Source: Pseudomonas oryzihabitans (GTDB taxonomy: Bacteria; Pseudomonadota; Gammaproteobacteria; Pseudomonadales; Pseudomonadaceae). Taken from it: a stretch of 64,000 nt of DNA. The translations under genes were made by a program, and so were the position numbers. Shown one piece after another: positions 54,652 to 63,865 of this stretch. Each line of letters opens with the position of its first letter. Within the stretch, counting starts at the first letter, position 1. The DNA lies in NCBI RefSeq assembly GCF_001518815.1, contig NZ_CP013987.1, forward strand, positions 186,001 through 250,000, given 5' to 3'. The notes under the pieces are model-generated. The model searched no databases. It had not been told where the DNA came from and was given only the letters and a program-made list of their open reading frames with translations.

Positions 54652-54700
54652 AGGGTTTTGTCCGGGAATGCTGGCCATTTGGCATTCCTGGGCAAACCCT
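54652..54700 (+). other. Large stem-loop after fdhA
   Basis: Two near-complementary arms, 54652-54671 (AGGGTTTTGTCCGGGAATGC) and 54682-54700 (GCATTCCTGGGCAAACCCT), around an about 10-nt loop. A single mismatch and bulge interrupt the stem. It precedes the terminator at 54736. Confidence 0.65.
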
Positions 54701-54735
54701 GCAGTCGTTTGCCACACCAAGGGGTCTACCCTCGC

Positions 54736-54763
54736 AGCGTCCGGTTCGGGCGCTGTTTTTTTT
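54736..54763 (+). terminator. Rho-independent terminator upstream of a small exported protein gene
   Basis: AGCGTCCG-GTT-CGGGCGCT stem (one G-T wobble) followed by an eight-T run. It lies only 21 bases before the ATG at 54785, close to the gene's start. Confidence 0.85.
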
Positions 54764-54784
54764 GGTGCTACAGACGAGGCCAGC

Positions 54785-55147
54785 ATGACCCCGAATGTCC
54801 TTTCGACCCTTCGCCGTATCGTTCCCGCGCTGCTCGTGGCGTCCTTGCTGCTGCTCGGCAGTACCGCCGCTCGCGCCGAGGGCGGCGTGTCCTTTCGCTT
54901 CGCCGAAGAGGGACAGGGCTGGCTGCTGCGCGGCCCGGTCGATGTCCTCAAGTGGCCCTTCGTTTACGACCGCAGTCGTGAGCGCGCGCGCAACACCCTC
55001 GTCCGTCTCTCCGGTGATACCCAAGTGCGGGTGATCGAGACCCGTTCCTTCCAGCGCTGGAAGCGCATCGAGCTGCAGCAGGATGGCCATACCGTGCTGG
55101 GCTGGGTGGAAAGCTACAGCGTGCCCGAGGCCATGCGCCTCGACTGA
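54785..55147 (+). CDS. Small exported protein, 120 residues, function unknown
   Basis: Signal peptide MTPNVLSTLRRIVPALLVASLLLLGSTAARAEG (cleavage near residue 32), then a short domain with GWLLRGPVDVLKWPFVYDRSRERARNTLVRLSGDTQVRVIE, RSFQRWKRIELQQDGHTVLGWVESY. The last stretch looks like an SH3-type (bacterial SH3-like) beta fold, which would be periplasmic. The terminator 21 bp before the start suggests attenuation or a promoter inside the T-run. Confidence 0.7.
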   Translation: MTPNVLSTLRRIVPALLVASLLLLGSTAARAEGGVSFRFAEEGQGWLLRGPVDVLKWPFVYDRSRERARNTLVRLSGDTQVRVIETRSFQRWKRIELQQDGHTVLGWVESYSVPEAMRLD

Positions 55148-55212
55148 TCGGGAGCAAAAGGCCACCGCCACCAGTCACACCTCTGACACCATCCATTCCA
55201 GAGGAGCGACGC

Positions 55213-56043
55213 ATGTCCGCGATCACCCGTCTTCAGCTCAACGACGGTCACCATATCCCGCAGTTCGGCCTGGGAGTCTGGCAGACCCCGGCCGACGAGA
55301 CCGCCCAGGTGGTCAAGACGGCCCTCGACCTGGGCTATCGCCACATCGATACCGCCGCCATCTACGGCAACGAGGAGGGCGTCGGCCAAGCCATCGCCCA
55401 GGCTGGTCTGCCGCGCGATGAGCTGTTCATCACCACCAAGCTGTGGAATGCCGACCAGGGCTACGACAGCGCTCTGCGTGCTTTCGACACAAGCCTCGCC
55501 AAGCTGGGGCTGGAGCATGTCGACCTCTACCTGATCCACTGGCCGCTGCCGGAAAAGGGCCTGTTCCTCGACAGCTGGAAGGCCTTGATCGAATTGCGCA
55601 ACCAGGGCCGGGTGAAGTCCATTGGCGTCTCCAACTTCCGCCAGGCCGACATCGAGACCCTGCTGACCGAGACCGGCGTGGTGCCGGTGGTCAACCAGAT
55701 CGAGTGCCATCCGCTGCTGCAACAGCAGGAGCTGCGCGACTTCAACACCTACAAGGGCATCGCCACCGAAGCCTGGAGTCCGCTGGCCCAGGGCGGCGAG
55801 CTGCTGGGCAGCCCGATCCTGCAACAGCTGGCGGCCAAGCACGGCAAGACGCCAGCCCAGGTGGTGCTGCGTTGGCACATCCAGCTCGGCAATATCATCT
55901 TCCCCAAATCCAAGACGCCCAAGCGCATCGAAGAAAACATGCAGATCTTCGACTTCGCCCTGGACGACGAGGACCTGCGGCAGATCGCCGGGCTGAATCA
56001 GGACAAGCGTCTGGGTCCGGATCCTTCCACCTTCAACGGCTGA
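55213..56043 (+). CDS. dkgB: Aldo/keto reductase (2,5-diketo-D-gluconate reductase-like)
   Basis: A 276-residue AKR: NDGHHIPQFGLGVWQTPADETAQVVKTALDLGYRHIDTAAIYGNEEGVG with catalytic Tyr in AIYGNE, LFITTKLWN (Lys), YLIHWPLPEKG (His), SIGVSNFRQADIETLL, NQIECHPLLQQQELRDF, PKSKTPKRIEENMQIFDF. NADPH-dependent carbonyl reduction; methylglyoxal or diketogluconate are family substrates. GAGGAG upstream. Confidence 0.87.
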   Translation: MSAITRLQLNDGHHIPQFGLGVWQTPADETAQVVKTALDLGYRHIDTAAIYGNEEGVGQAIAQAGLPRDELFITTKLWNADQGYDSALRAFDTSLAKLGLEHVDLYLIHWPLPEKGLFLDSWKALIELRNQGRVKSIGVSNFRQADIETLLTETGVVPVVNQIECHPLLQQQELRDFNTYKGIATEAWSPLAQGGELLGSPILQQLAAKHGKTPAQVVLRWHIQLGNIIFPKSKTPKRIEENMQIFDFALDDEDLRQIAGLNQDKRLGPDPSTFNG

Positions 56044-56354
56044 TCCCCAGGAGGCGCCGCGATGAGCGGCGCCTCCGTATGCCTGGCGTGCAAGGCGCCA
56101 GTGCCTGTATGCTGCGCGGCCCTTTCGGGACGCCTCATGCCGGAACGGCATAGGGCAGGCGACAGCGGCATTAGACATACCCCGTTACCCTCTGGCAAAA
56201 GTGTGACGCCTTGGTGCTCCTCGTCCTTTTCGAGCACCGTTTCCGCAGCCTGAACGCACCCTCCACGTTGGCGTTGCATGCGCATTGCGCATCACGACCC
56301 GGCACGGTGACGTTCGTCCCGAACTCCATCCAAATAGAACAAAGGTGTCGGTAC
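56044..56354 (+). other. Intergenic region with perfect 11-bp hairpin
   Basis: GGAGGCGCCGC-GATGA-GCGGCGCCTCC (56050-56076) follows the aldo/keto reductase stop and may be a terminator without T-tract. The rest of the 311 bp, including the gltP leader, holds no recognisable gene or RNA element. Confidence 0.6.
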
Positions 56355-57704
56355 ATGACCAAGCCCAAGCTCAGCCTCGCGTGGCAGATCCTCATCGGCC
56401 TCGTGCTGGGGATCGCCGTCGGCGCACTGCTCAACCACTTCAGCGCCGAGAAGGCCTGGTGGATCTCGAACGTCCTCAAGCCGGCCGGCGACATCTTCAT
56501 CCGGCTGATCAAGATGATCGTGGTGCCCATCGTCATCGCCACCCTGGTGGTTGGCATCGCCGGCGTCGGCGACTCCAAGAAGCTCGGTCGTATCGGCCTC
56601 AAGACCATCCTCTATTTCGAGATCGTCACCACCCTGGCCATCGTCGTCGGCCTGTTTTTCGCCGACAGTGTGCAGCCTGGCGCCGGCATCGACATGAGCA
56701 CCCTGGGCACCACCGACATCTCCCAGTACCAGAAGACCACCGCGGAAGTGCAGCATGACCACGCCTTCATCGCGACCATCCTCAACCTGATCCCGTCCAA
56801 CGTCTTCGCCGCCGTCGCCCGCGGCGAGATGCTGCCGATCATCTTCTTCGCCGTGATGTTCGGTCTGGGCCTGGGCGCTCTGCCGGAAGCCACCCGCGAG
56901 CCGGTGGTACGCGTCTTCCAGGGCATTTCCGAGGCCATGTTCAAGGTCACCCACATGATCATGAACTACGCCCCCATCGGCGTCTTCGCCCTGATCGCGG
57001 TGACCGTGGCCAACTTCGGCTTCGCTTCCCTGCTGCCGCTGGCCAAGCTGGTGGTGCTGGTCTACGTGGCCATCGGCTTCTTCGCCCTTGGCGTGCTGGG
57101 CCTGGTGGCCAAGCTGTTCGGCTTCTCGATCTTCCGCATCATCCGCATCCTCAAGGACGAGCTGATCCTGGCCTATTCCACCGCCAGCTCGGAAACCGTG
57201 CTGCCGCGCATCATCGAGAAGATGGAGGCCTATGGCGCGCCCAAGGCCATCACCAGCTTCGTGGTACCCACCGGCTACTCCTTCAACCTCGACGGCTCCA
57301 CCCTCTACCAGAGCATCGCGGCGCTGTTCATCGCCCAGCTCTATGGCATCGACCTGTCGCTGAGCCAGCAGCTGCTGCTGGTGCTGACCCTGATGGTCAC
57401 CTCCAAGGGTATCGCTGGCGTGCCGGGGGTCTCCTTCGTGGTGCTGCTGGCCACCCTGGGCAGCGTCGGCATTCCGCTGGAAGGGCTGGCCTTCATCGCC
57501 GGCGTGGACCGCATCATGGACATGGCGCGCACCGCCCTGAACGTGATCGGCAACGCCCTGGCCGCCCTGGTCATCGCCAAGTGGGAAGGCCTCTACGATG
57601 CCGAGAAGGGCGCCGCCTACTGGGCCGCCCTGCCGCACCTGAAGAGCACCGCCAAGGTCGAGGAGCGTCCTCAGGCCACGCGTGGTCAAGCCCTGCGTGA
57701 CTGA
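56355..57704 (+). CDS. gltP: Proton/glutamate-aspartate symporter
   Basis: A 449-residue DAACS-family carrier. Hallmarks: FIRLIKMIVVPIVIATLVVGIAGVGD, STASSETVLPRIIEKMEAYG (serine-rich re-entrant loop), VVPTGYSFNLDGSTLYQSIAALFIAQ, TSKGIAGVPGVSFVVLLAT and AGVDRIMDMARTALNVIGNALA. H+-driven uptake of glutamate/aspartate (C4-acids possible). Start at MTKPKLSLAWQ by family. Terminator follows. Confidence 0.92.
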   Translation: MTKPKLSLAWQILIGLVLGIAVGALLNHFSAEKAWWISNVLKPAGDIFIRLIKMIVVPIVIATLVVGIAGVGDSKKLGRIGLKTILYFEIVTTLAIVVGLFFADSVQPGAGIDMSTLGTTDISQYQKTTAEVQHDHAFIATILNLIPSNVFAAVARGEMLPIIFFAVMFGLGLGALPEATREPVVRVFQGISEAMFKVTHMIMNYAPIGVFALIAVTVANFGFASLLPLAKLVVLVYVAIGFFALGVLGLVAKLFGFSIFRIIRILKDELILAYSTASSETVLPRIIEKMEAYGAPKAITSFVVPTGYSFNLDGSTLYQSIAALFIAQLYGIDLSLSQQLLLVLTLMVTSKGIAGVPGVSFVVLLATLGSVGIPLEGLAFIAGVDRIMDMARTALNVIGNALAALVIAKWEGLYDAEKGAAYWAALPHLKSTAKVEERPQATRGQALRD

Positions 57705-57725
57705 GTGGCTAGCTAGCTGAGAACG

Positions 57726-57748
57726 GAGCCCGGCCTTGTGTCGGGCTC
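57726..57748. terminator. Terminator after gltP
   Basis: GAGCCCG-N9-CGGGCTC hairpin followed by TGTCGTTT, between convergent gltP and the minus-strand epimerase-like gene (stop 57756). Confidence 0.75.
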
Positions 57749-57755
57749 TGTCGTT

Positions 57756-58601
57756 TCAGCGGTCGAGAATGGCCGCATAGCCTTCGCGATAGCTGGGGTA
57801 GCGGGGCGTCCAGCCCAGCGCCCTGGCGCGGGCATTGCTGCATCTCTTGCTGCCGGCGCGGCGCAGCTGAGCGTCGTCCGACCAGGTGGTGATGCCCAGG
57901 CGGGCGCGTAGCCAGTCGACCACCTCGTCCAGCGGCGCCGGATCGTCGTCCACGCCCAGGTAGAGATCATCCAGGGCGACCCCTTCACGATCACGCTGCA
58001 ACAGCAACGCCAGCAGGCCGGCGGCGTCCTCGACATGGATGCGATTGCCATACAGCGGCGGCTCGCGGGTCACCCGGGAGCCCTCGCGGACCTGCCGCAG
58101 CAGCGCTTCGCGTCCCGGGCCATAGATGCCCGTCAAGCGCACCACGCTGGCAGGGATGCCACTGCCGAGCGCCACCTCTTCCGCCTCGCGCAGGAGGCGT
58201 CCGGAAAAACGCTCGGGTTCGGCGGGGGCGGTCTCGTCGACCCAGGCGCCGTCCTGCTGGGCGTAGACCCCGCTGCTGGAGACGAACAACAGGCGCCGTG
58301 GGCGTTGGCCGCAGGCGGCCAGCCAGCCCAGCAGGTGGCGCAGGCCATCGACATAGGCGGCGCGGTAGCCGGCTTCGTCATGGTGGGTCGCGGCGGTGGC
58401 ATAGACCACCTGATCCAGGGGCTCGCGGGGCCAGTCCGCGGGTGGCTGGACCTCGGCCAGGTCGCCCGCCACGGGCAGCAGGGTGGCGGGCAGGGCGGCG
58501 ACATTGCGCCTGAGACCGAAGACGCGGTGACCCTGGGCCACCAGTTGCAGGCCAAGGCGGCTGCCGACATCGCCACAACCGGCGATCAGGATGGTGCTCA
58601 T
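57756..58601 (-). CDS. NAD-dependent epimerase/dehydratase-family protein (YeeZ-like)
   Basis: A 281-residue extended SDR-like protein: MSTILIAGCGDVGSRLGLQLVAQGHRVFGLRRN (Rossmann motif), VYATAATHHDEAGYRAAYVDGLRHLL, LLFVSSSGVYAQQDGAWVDE, and VVRLTGIYGPGREALLRQVREGS. It resembles YeeZ/NmrA-like binding proteins; catalytic YxxxK is not evident, so it may be non-enzymatic or act on a nucleotide-sugar. Start at 58601 with AGGAAAC upstream. Divergent from oxyR. Confidence 0.8.
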   Translation of the reverse strand: MSTILIAGCGDVGSRLGLQLVAQGHRVFGLRRNVAALPATLLPVAGDLAEVQPPADWPREPLDQVVYATAATHHDEAGYRAAYVDGLRHLLGWLAACGQRPRRLLFVSSSGVYAQQDGAWVDETAPAEPERFSGRLLREAEEVALGSGIPASVVRLTGIYGPGREALLRQVREGSRVTREPPLYGNRIHVEDAAGLLALLLQRDREGVALDDLYLGVDDDPAPLDEVVDWLRARLGITTWSDDAQLRRAGSKRCSNARARALGWTPRYPSYREGYAAILDR

Positions 58602-58752
58602 CGGTGTTTCCTTCTGCAAAGGCCTGGACAGACGGCCAGGGTAGCCTGAGCCTGGGCGAGGTCCAACCGGATAGGCCGGGCACCTGCCCGTCTTGGGTGG
58701 CCGTTGATAGAGACAGCCGCTAAGATTGACCGGCAACCCATGGAATTTGACT

Positions 58753-59685
58753 ATGACCCTGACTGAACTGCGCTATATCGTCACGCTCGCCCAGGAACAG
58801 CACTTTGGCCGAGCCGCCGAGCGTTGCCACGTCAGCCAGCCGACGCTGTCGGTCGGCGTCAAGAAGCTCGAGGACGAGCTGGGCATTCTGATCTTCGAGC
58901 GCAGCAAGAGTGCCGTGCGCCTCACCCCCACCGGCGAGGGCATCGTCGCCCAGGCGCAAAAGGTGCTGGAGCAGGCGCAGGGTATCCGCGAGCTGGCCCA
59001 GGCCGGCAAGAACCAGCTCACGGCGCCGCTGAAGATCGGCGCCATCTATACCATCGGGCCCTATCTCTTTCCGCATCTCATTCCGCAACTCAACCGGGTG
59101 GCGCCGGAGATGCCGTTGTACATCGAAGAAAACTTCACTCATATACTGCGCGACAAGCTGCGCACCGGTGAACTGGACGCCATCATCCTCGCCCTGCCGT
59201 TCAACGAGCCGGACGTCCTGACCCTGCCGCTGTATGACGAGCCCTTCTACGTGATGATGCCGGCGCGTCACCCCTGGACCAAGCTCAAGACCATCCCGCA
59301 GAACCAGCTCAGCGACAAGAGCCTGCTGCTGCTGGGTGAAGGTCACTGCTTCCGCGACCAGGTTCTCGAAGCCTGTCCGACGGTGCGCAAGCACGAGGAA
59401 AACAAGAATTCCACGGTGGAGTCCTCGTCCCTGGAAACCATCCGCCACATGGTGGCCTCGGGCCTGGGCGTCTCGGTACTGCCGTTCTCGGCGGTGGAAA
59501 GTCACCACTATGCGCCTGGGATCATCGAGGTGCGGCCCTTCGAGCGGCCGGTGCCCTATCGCACCGTGGCCATCGCCTGGCGTGCCAGTTTCCCACGGCC
59601 CAAGGCCATCGAGGTGCTGGCCGATTCGGTGCGGCTGTGTTCCGTGGCCCGGCCCGAAGCCAAGGGCATCGTGCAGCCCGCATGA
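58753..59685 (+). CDS. oxyR: Hydrogen peroxide-inducible regulator OxyR
   Basis: A 310-residue LysR-type peroxide sensor. Both redox cysteines fall at the E. coli positions: C199 (GEGHCFRDQVLE) and C208 (EACPTV), and the DNA-binding domain MTLTELRYIVTLAQEQHFGRAAERCHVSQPTLSVGVKKLEDELG is typical. Stop overlaps recG (ATGA). Upstream region is short (151 bp), divergent from the epimerase-like gene. Confidence 0.97.
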   Translation: MTLTELRYIVTLAQEQHFGRAAERCHVSQPTLSVGVKKLEDELGILIFERSKSAVRLTPTGEGIVAQAQKVLEQAQGIRELAQAGKNQLTAPLKIGAIYTIGPYLFPHLIPQLNRVAPEMPLYIEENFTHILRDKLRTGELDAIILALPFNEPDVLTLPLYDEPFYVMMPARHPWTKLKTIPQNQLSDKSLLLLGEGHCFRDQVLEACPTVRKHEENKNSTVESSSLETIRHMVASGLGVSVLPFSAVESHHYAPGIIEVRPFERPVPYRTVAIAWRASFPRPKAIEVLADSVRLCSVARPEAKGIVQPA

Positions 59686-61757
59686 GCGAACTGGCCGCGA
59701 CGCCGGTCACCGCGCTCAAGGGGGTAGGCGCGGCCCTGCAGGAAAAGCTCGCACGGGTGGGCCTGGAAACCCTGCAGGACGTGCTCTTCCACCTGCCGCT
59801 GCGCTATCAGGACCGTACCCGCATCGTACCCATCGGCGCCCTGCGGCCTGGCCAGGACGCCGTGGTGGAAGGCATGGTCGCCTCCGCTGAAGTGCTCATG
59901 GGGCGGCGGCGCAGCCTGCTGGTGCGGCTGCAGGACGGCAGCGGTACGCTCTCGCTGAGATTCTTCCACTTCAGCCAGGCGCAAAAGGATGGCATGGCCC
60001 GCGGCACCCTGCTGCGCTGCTATGGCGAGGTGCGTCCCGGTGCCTCCGGCCTGGAGATCTACCACCCCGAATACCGCGCCCAGGACGAAAGCGCGCCCGC
60101 CCCGGTCGAGCAGACGCTGACACCCATCTACCCGACCACCGAAGGCCTCACCCAGCTGCGCCTGCGCCAGCTCAGCGCCCAGGCTCTGGAGCGGCTGGGG
60201 CCCGAGTCCCTGCCGGACTGGCTGCCGCCGGAGATGGCCGAGCACTATCGCCTGGGGCCGCTGGCCGATGCCTTGCGCTATCTGCACCGGCCGCCGCCGG
60301 ATGCGGATCTGGAAGAGCTGGCCGAGGGCCGTCACTGGGCCCAGGAGCGGCTGGTCTTCGAGGAATTGCTGACCCATCAGCTGTCGTTGCAGCGACTGCG
60401 CGAAACCCTGCGAGCCCAGCGCGCGGTGCCCTTGCCAGCCGCCCGCCGGCTACCGCAGCTGTATCTGGATAACCTTGGTTTCACACCTACCGGTGCCCAG
60501 CAGCGCGTCGGGCGCGAGATCGCCTACGACCTGGCCCAGGCCGAACCCATGCTGCGGCTGGTGCAGGGCGATGTGGGCGCGGGCAAGACGGTAGTGGCGG
60601 CCCTGGCCGCCTTGCAGGCCATCGAGGCCGGCTATCAGGTGGCCCTGATGGCGCCCACCGAGATCCTCGCCGAGCAGCACTTCCTCAACTTCCAGCGCTG
60701 GTTCGCCGCCCTGGACATCGAGGTGGCCTGGCTGGCCGGCAAGCTCAAGGGCAAGGCCCGCGTCAGCTCGCTGGAACGCATCGCCGCCGGTGCGCCCATG
60801 GTAGTGGGCACCCATGCGCTGTTCCAGGAGGAGGTGCGCTTCGCTCGGCTGGCGCTGGTGGTGATCGACGAACAGCACCGCTTCGGCGTGCAGCAGCGTC
60901 TGGCGCTGCGCCAGAAGGGTGTCGATGGCCGCCTGGCGCCGCACCAGCTGATCATGACCGCCACGCCCATCCCGCGGACCCTGGCCATGAGCGCCTATGC
61001 CGATCTGGATACCTCGGTGCTCGACGAATTGCCACCCGGGCGGACGCCGGTCAACACCGTGAGCGTGACCGACAGCCGTCGCGAGGAAGTGGTGGAGCGG
61101 GTCCGCGCCGCCTGCCATGAGGGGCGCCAGGCCTACTGGGTCTGCACCCTGATCGAGGAATCCGAGGAGCTCACCTGCCAGGCGGCCGAGACCACCTACG
61201 AGGAATTGCAGCTGGCCCTGGCCGAACTGCACGTGGGGTTGATCCACGGGCGCATGAAGCCGGCGGAAAAGGCCGCGGTGATGGCCGAGTTCAAGGCCGG
61301 CAATCTGCAGCTGCTGGTGGCTACCACGGTGATCGAGGTGGGCGTGGACGTGCCCAACGCCAGCCTGATGATCATCGAGAATCCCGAGCGCCTAGGCCTG
61401 GCCCAGCTGCACCAGTTGCGTGGCCGGGTCGGGCGGGGCAGTGCGGTCAGCCATTGCGTGCTGCTGTTCCATCCCCCGCTGTCGCAAATCGGTCGCGAAC
61501 GCCTGGCCATCATGCGCGAGACCAACGACGGCTTCATCATTGCCGAGAAGGACCTGGAATTGCGTGGCCCTGGCGAGATGCTCGGCACCCGCCAGACCGG
61601 CCTGTTGCAATTCAAGGTGGCCGATCTGATGCGCGATGCCCACTGGCTGCCGGCGGTGCGCGATGCGGCTCAGGAACTGCTCGCGCGCTGGCCGAGTCAT
61701 GCCGGTCCACTACTAGAGCGCTGGTTGCGCCACGGACAGCAATACGGGCAGGTTTGA
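59682..61757 (+). CDS. recG: ATP-dependent DNA helicase RecG
   Basis: A 691-residue replication-fork and Holliday-junction branch-migration helicase. Seen: N-terminal wedge (OB-like) domain with TALKGVGAALQEKLARVG, QGDVGAGKTVVAALAAL (Walker A), VVIDEQHRFGVQQR (DExQ-like, at about 396), MTATPIPRTLAMSAYADLDTSVLDELPPGR, IHGRMKPAEKAAVMAEFK, VIEVGVDVPNA and HQLRGRVGRG. Start at MSELAATPV overlaps oxyR by four bp. Confidence 0.96.
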   Translation: MSELAATPVTALKGVGAALQEKLARVGLETLQDVLFHLPLRYQDRTRIVPIGALRPGQDAVVEGMVASAEVLMGRRRSLLVRLQDGSGTLSLRFFHFSQAQKDGMARGTLLRCYGEVRPGASGLEIYHPEYRAQDESAPAPVEQTLTPIYPTTEGLTQLRLRQLSAQALERLGPESLPDWLPPEMAEHYRLGPLADALRYLHRPPPDADLEELAEGRHWAQERLVFEELLTHQLSLQRLRETLRAQRAVPLPAARRLPQLYLDNLGFTPTGAQQRVGREIAYDLAQAEPMLRLVQGDVGAGKTVVAALAALQAIEAGYQVALMAPTEILAEQHFLNFQRWFAALDIEVAWLAGKLKGKARVSSLERIAAGAPMVVGTHALFQEEVRFARLALVVIDEQHRFGVQQRLALRQKGVDGRLAPHQLIMTATPIPRTLAMSAYADLDTSVLDELPPGRTPVNTVSVTDSRREEVVERVRAACHEGRQAYWVCTLIEESEELTCQAAETTYEELQLALAELHVGLIHGRMKPAEKAAVMAEFKAGNLQLLVATTVIEVGVDVPNASLMIIENPERLGLAQLHQLRGRVGRGSAVSHCVLLFHPPLSQIGRERLAIMRETNDGFIIAEKDLELRGPGEMLGTRQTGLLQFKVADLMRDAHWLPAVRDAAQELLARWPSHAGPLLERWLRHGQQYGQV

Positions 61758-61832
61758 CAAAGCCTATACAGACGACGCTACCTACGGAGCCGAATGGTTA
61801 TACTCCAGGGCGTACGTGAGGATGAATATGCC

Positions 61833-63227
61833 ATGACCGATGTAGCGCTCGCTTCGCCCCTTCCCGAAGTCCCCTCTTCGATCCAGCAACTGCTCGCCCA
61901 ATTGAGCCTGGCCTATCGGCCGGTGTCGGCGACGGCGCGTCAGCCGCAGGCGAACCGGGTGCACACGGTGCTGCTCAGCGACAGCGTCGGCATGTTGCTG
62001 GTGCTCCTGCCCGAGGATCAGCTGCTGGATCTGCGCCGGCTGGTGGAGTTCACCGGTCGCCAGCTGACGGTGGTGGCACCGGATCGTCTGGCGCGCACCC
62101 TGGAGCGTTATGAGCTGGATGTCCTGCCAGGGCTGCCGTCTCTGACCAATTCCCCCTGCCTGTATGACGAGCGTCTGCTGGAGGCGCCGCGTCTGCTGCT
62201 GGAGTCCGGTGAGCACTCGTTGCTGCTCGAAGTGGAAACGTCTGACTATCGCCGTCTGCTGAGCCAGGCGACCGCGGGCAGCTTCGGTATTCCGGCCGCC
62301 GGCATCCAGCCGAACCTGCGCCAGCCGGAACGCGACCAGGCGGAAATCCTCCATGCGGCCACCGCCTTTACCGCGCGGCGTATCCGCCAGCGCCTGGACG
62401 AGACCCTGGAAATCCCGCCGCTGTCCAAGACCGCGGAAAAGGTCATCAAGCTGCGGGTCGATCCCGATGCCACGGTGGACGACCTGGCCAACGTGGTGGA
62501 GACCGATCCGGCCCTGGCCGCCCAGGTGATCAGCTGGGCGGCATCGCCCTACTATGCCGCGCCCGGCAAGATCCGCTCGGTGGAGGACGCCATCGTACGG
62601 GTGCTGGGCTTCGATCTGGTGATCAACCTGGCTCTCGGCCTGGCCCTGGGCAAGACCCTGAGCCTGCCCAGCGATCAGGCCGAGCAGGAAACCCCTTACT
62701 GGAAGCAGGCCATCTACACCGCCGCCCTGATCGAGGGCCTGGCGCGCGCCATGCCGCGAGCGGAGCGGCCGGAAATGGGCCTGGCCTATCTGGGCGGGCT
62801 GCTGCACAACTTCGGCTACCTGGTGTTGGCCCACGTCTTTCCGCCGCACTTCACGCTGATCTGCCGCCATCTGGAGGCCAACCGCCAGCTGGATCACCAG
62901 GTGATCGAGCATCACCTGCTGGGCATCACCCGTGAGCAGATCGGCGCCGCCCTGATGCGCTGCTGGGAGATGCCCGAAGAGGTGGTCACTGCGCTGCGCT
63001 TCCAGGGTGATCCCGAGTATCGCGGCGAGCAGGCGGTCTATCCCAACCTGATCTTTCTCGCGGTGCAGCTGCTGCGTGGCGAAGGCATCGGCAACGGCCC
63101 GGCCCAGGCCATTCCCGACGATCTCTATACGCGGCTGAACATAGATCCGACCAAGGCGCGGGAGTGCATGCAGAAGATCCTCGGTGCCGAAGCCGCCCTG
63201 CGCGAGCTGACCGGTCAGTTCAAGTGA
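61833..63227 (+). CDS. YbaK-like/HDOD-domain protein
   Basis: A 464-residue two-domain protein. Residues 1-150 resemble a YbaK/ProX aminoacyl-tRNA-deacylase-like fold (SIQQLLAQLSLAYRPVSAT, VLLSDSVGMLLVLLPEDQLLDL); residues about 200-440 are an HDOD domain (LPPLSKTAEKVIKLR-type stretch, VETDPALAAQVISWAASPYYAAPGKIRSVEDAIVRVLGFDLVINLAL; MGLAYLGGLLHNFGYLVLAHVFP has HNFG instead of the HD catalytic pair). HDOD proteins are signalling scaffolds. ATG at 61833 is preferred to 61794. Follows recG as in other Pseudomonas. Confidence 0.82.
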   Translation: MTDVALASPLPEVPSSIQQLLAQLSLAYRPVSATARQPQANRVHTVLLSDSVGMLLVLLPEDQLLDLRRLVEFTGRQLTVVAPDRLARTLERYELDVLPGLPSLTNSPCLYDERLLEAPRLLLESGEHSLLLEVETSDYRRLLSQATAGSFGIPAAGIQPNLRQPERDQAEILHAATAFTARRIRQRLDETLEIPPLSKTAEKVIKLRVDPDATVDDLANVVETDPALAAQVISWAASPYYAAPGKIRSVEDAIVRVLGFDLVINLALGLALGKTLSLPSDQAEQETPYWKQAIYTAALIEGLARAMPRAERPEMGLAYLGGLLHNFGYLVLAHVFPPHFTLICRHLEANRQLDHQVIEHHLLGITREQIGAALMRCWEMPEEVVTALRFQGDPEYRGEQAVYPNLIFLAVQLLRGEGIGNGPAQAIPDDLYTRLNIDPTKARECMQKILGAEAALRELTGQFK

Positions 63228-63286
63228 CCGTCTGACTGGCCTCTGGCGCTCCCGGCGCCGGAGCCGCCAAACGCCAGGCAACAAAA

Positions 63287-63306
63287 AACCCGCCGAGGCG
63301 GGTTTC
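63287..63306. terminator. Terminator between HDOD and rpmG
   Basis: AACCCGCC-N2-GGCGGGTT stem flanked by an A-tract on the left and TTCTT on the right, suiting both convergent transcripts. Confidence 0.85.
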
Positions 63307-63325
63307 TTGTTCAAGGGGCGATCAA

Positions 63326-63481
63326 TTACTTGATCTTGCCTTCCTTGTACATGACATGCTTGCGCACGACCGGATCGAATTTCTTGATTTCGATCTTTTC
63401 GGGCTTGGTGCGCTTGTTCTTGTCAGTGGTGTAGAAGTGACCGGTACCGGCACTGGAAATCAAACGGATCAATTCACGCAT
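63326..63481 (-). CDS. rpmG: Large subunit ribosomal protein bL33
   Basis: Short gene of 51 residues: [23 protein letters not shown]...[19 protein letters not shown], the L33 family pattern; no zinc-binding cysteines (the C- type). TAA at 63326. Eleven bp after rpmB on the same strand, sharing its promoter. Confidence 0.95.
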   Translation of the reverse strand: MRELIRLISSAGTGHFYTTDKNKRTKPEKIEIKKFDPVVRKHVMYKEGKIK

Positions 63482-63492
63482 GACGAATCCCC

Positions 63493-63729
63493 TTAGAATT
63501 TTTCGCCGCGGCTACGCAGCTCGGACAGGACGGTTTCGATACCGCGCTTGTCGATGATACGCATGCCCTTGGCAGAAACGCGCAGACGCACGAAGCGCTT
63601 CTCGGATTCTACCCAGAAACGGTGATGCTGCAGGTTCGGCAGGAAACGACGACGGGTTTTGTTGTTAGCGTGGGAAACGTTGTTCCCAGTAATCGGACCC
63701 TTACCGGTTACTTGGCAAACTCTCGACAT
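63493..63729 (-). CDS. rpmB: Large subunit ribosomal protein bL28
   Basis: A 78-residue L28 protein: [67 protein letters not shown]. First gene of rpmB-rpmG, with a good sigma-70 promoter upstream (63866-63894). Confidence 0.96.
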   Translation of the reverse strand: MSRVCQVTGKGPITGNNVSHANNKTRRRFLPNLQHHRFWVESEKRFVRLRVSAKGMRIIDKRGIETVLSELRSRGEKF

Positions 63730-63865
63730 GGCTCAGCCCTCATAAACCTCATGCCAAACCCGGCATGGGTTGGCCGCTTGTAACTGTATTGATTCCTGTT
63801 TTGACGGGGAGAGCCGGCAAATGCCGGGGACCTGAAGCGGCCATACCCCGAAAAAAGAGCGCTGT

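Noticed and set aside
53225-55171. 648-codon minus-strand open frame opposite fdhA and its neighbour
   Set aside because: Spans several real genes and their intergenic regions on the other strand; low-complexity product without any recognisable domain.
56292-57689. 465-codon minus-strand open frame opposite gltP
   Set aside because: Product is dominated by D/H/G/Q repeats typical of an antisense translation of a membrane-protein gene.
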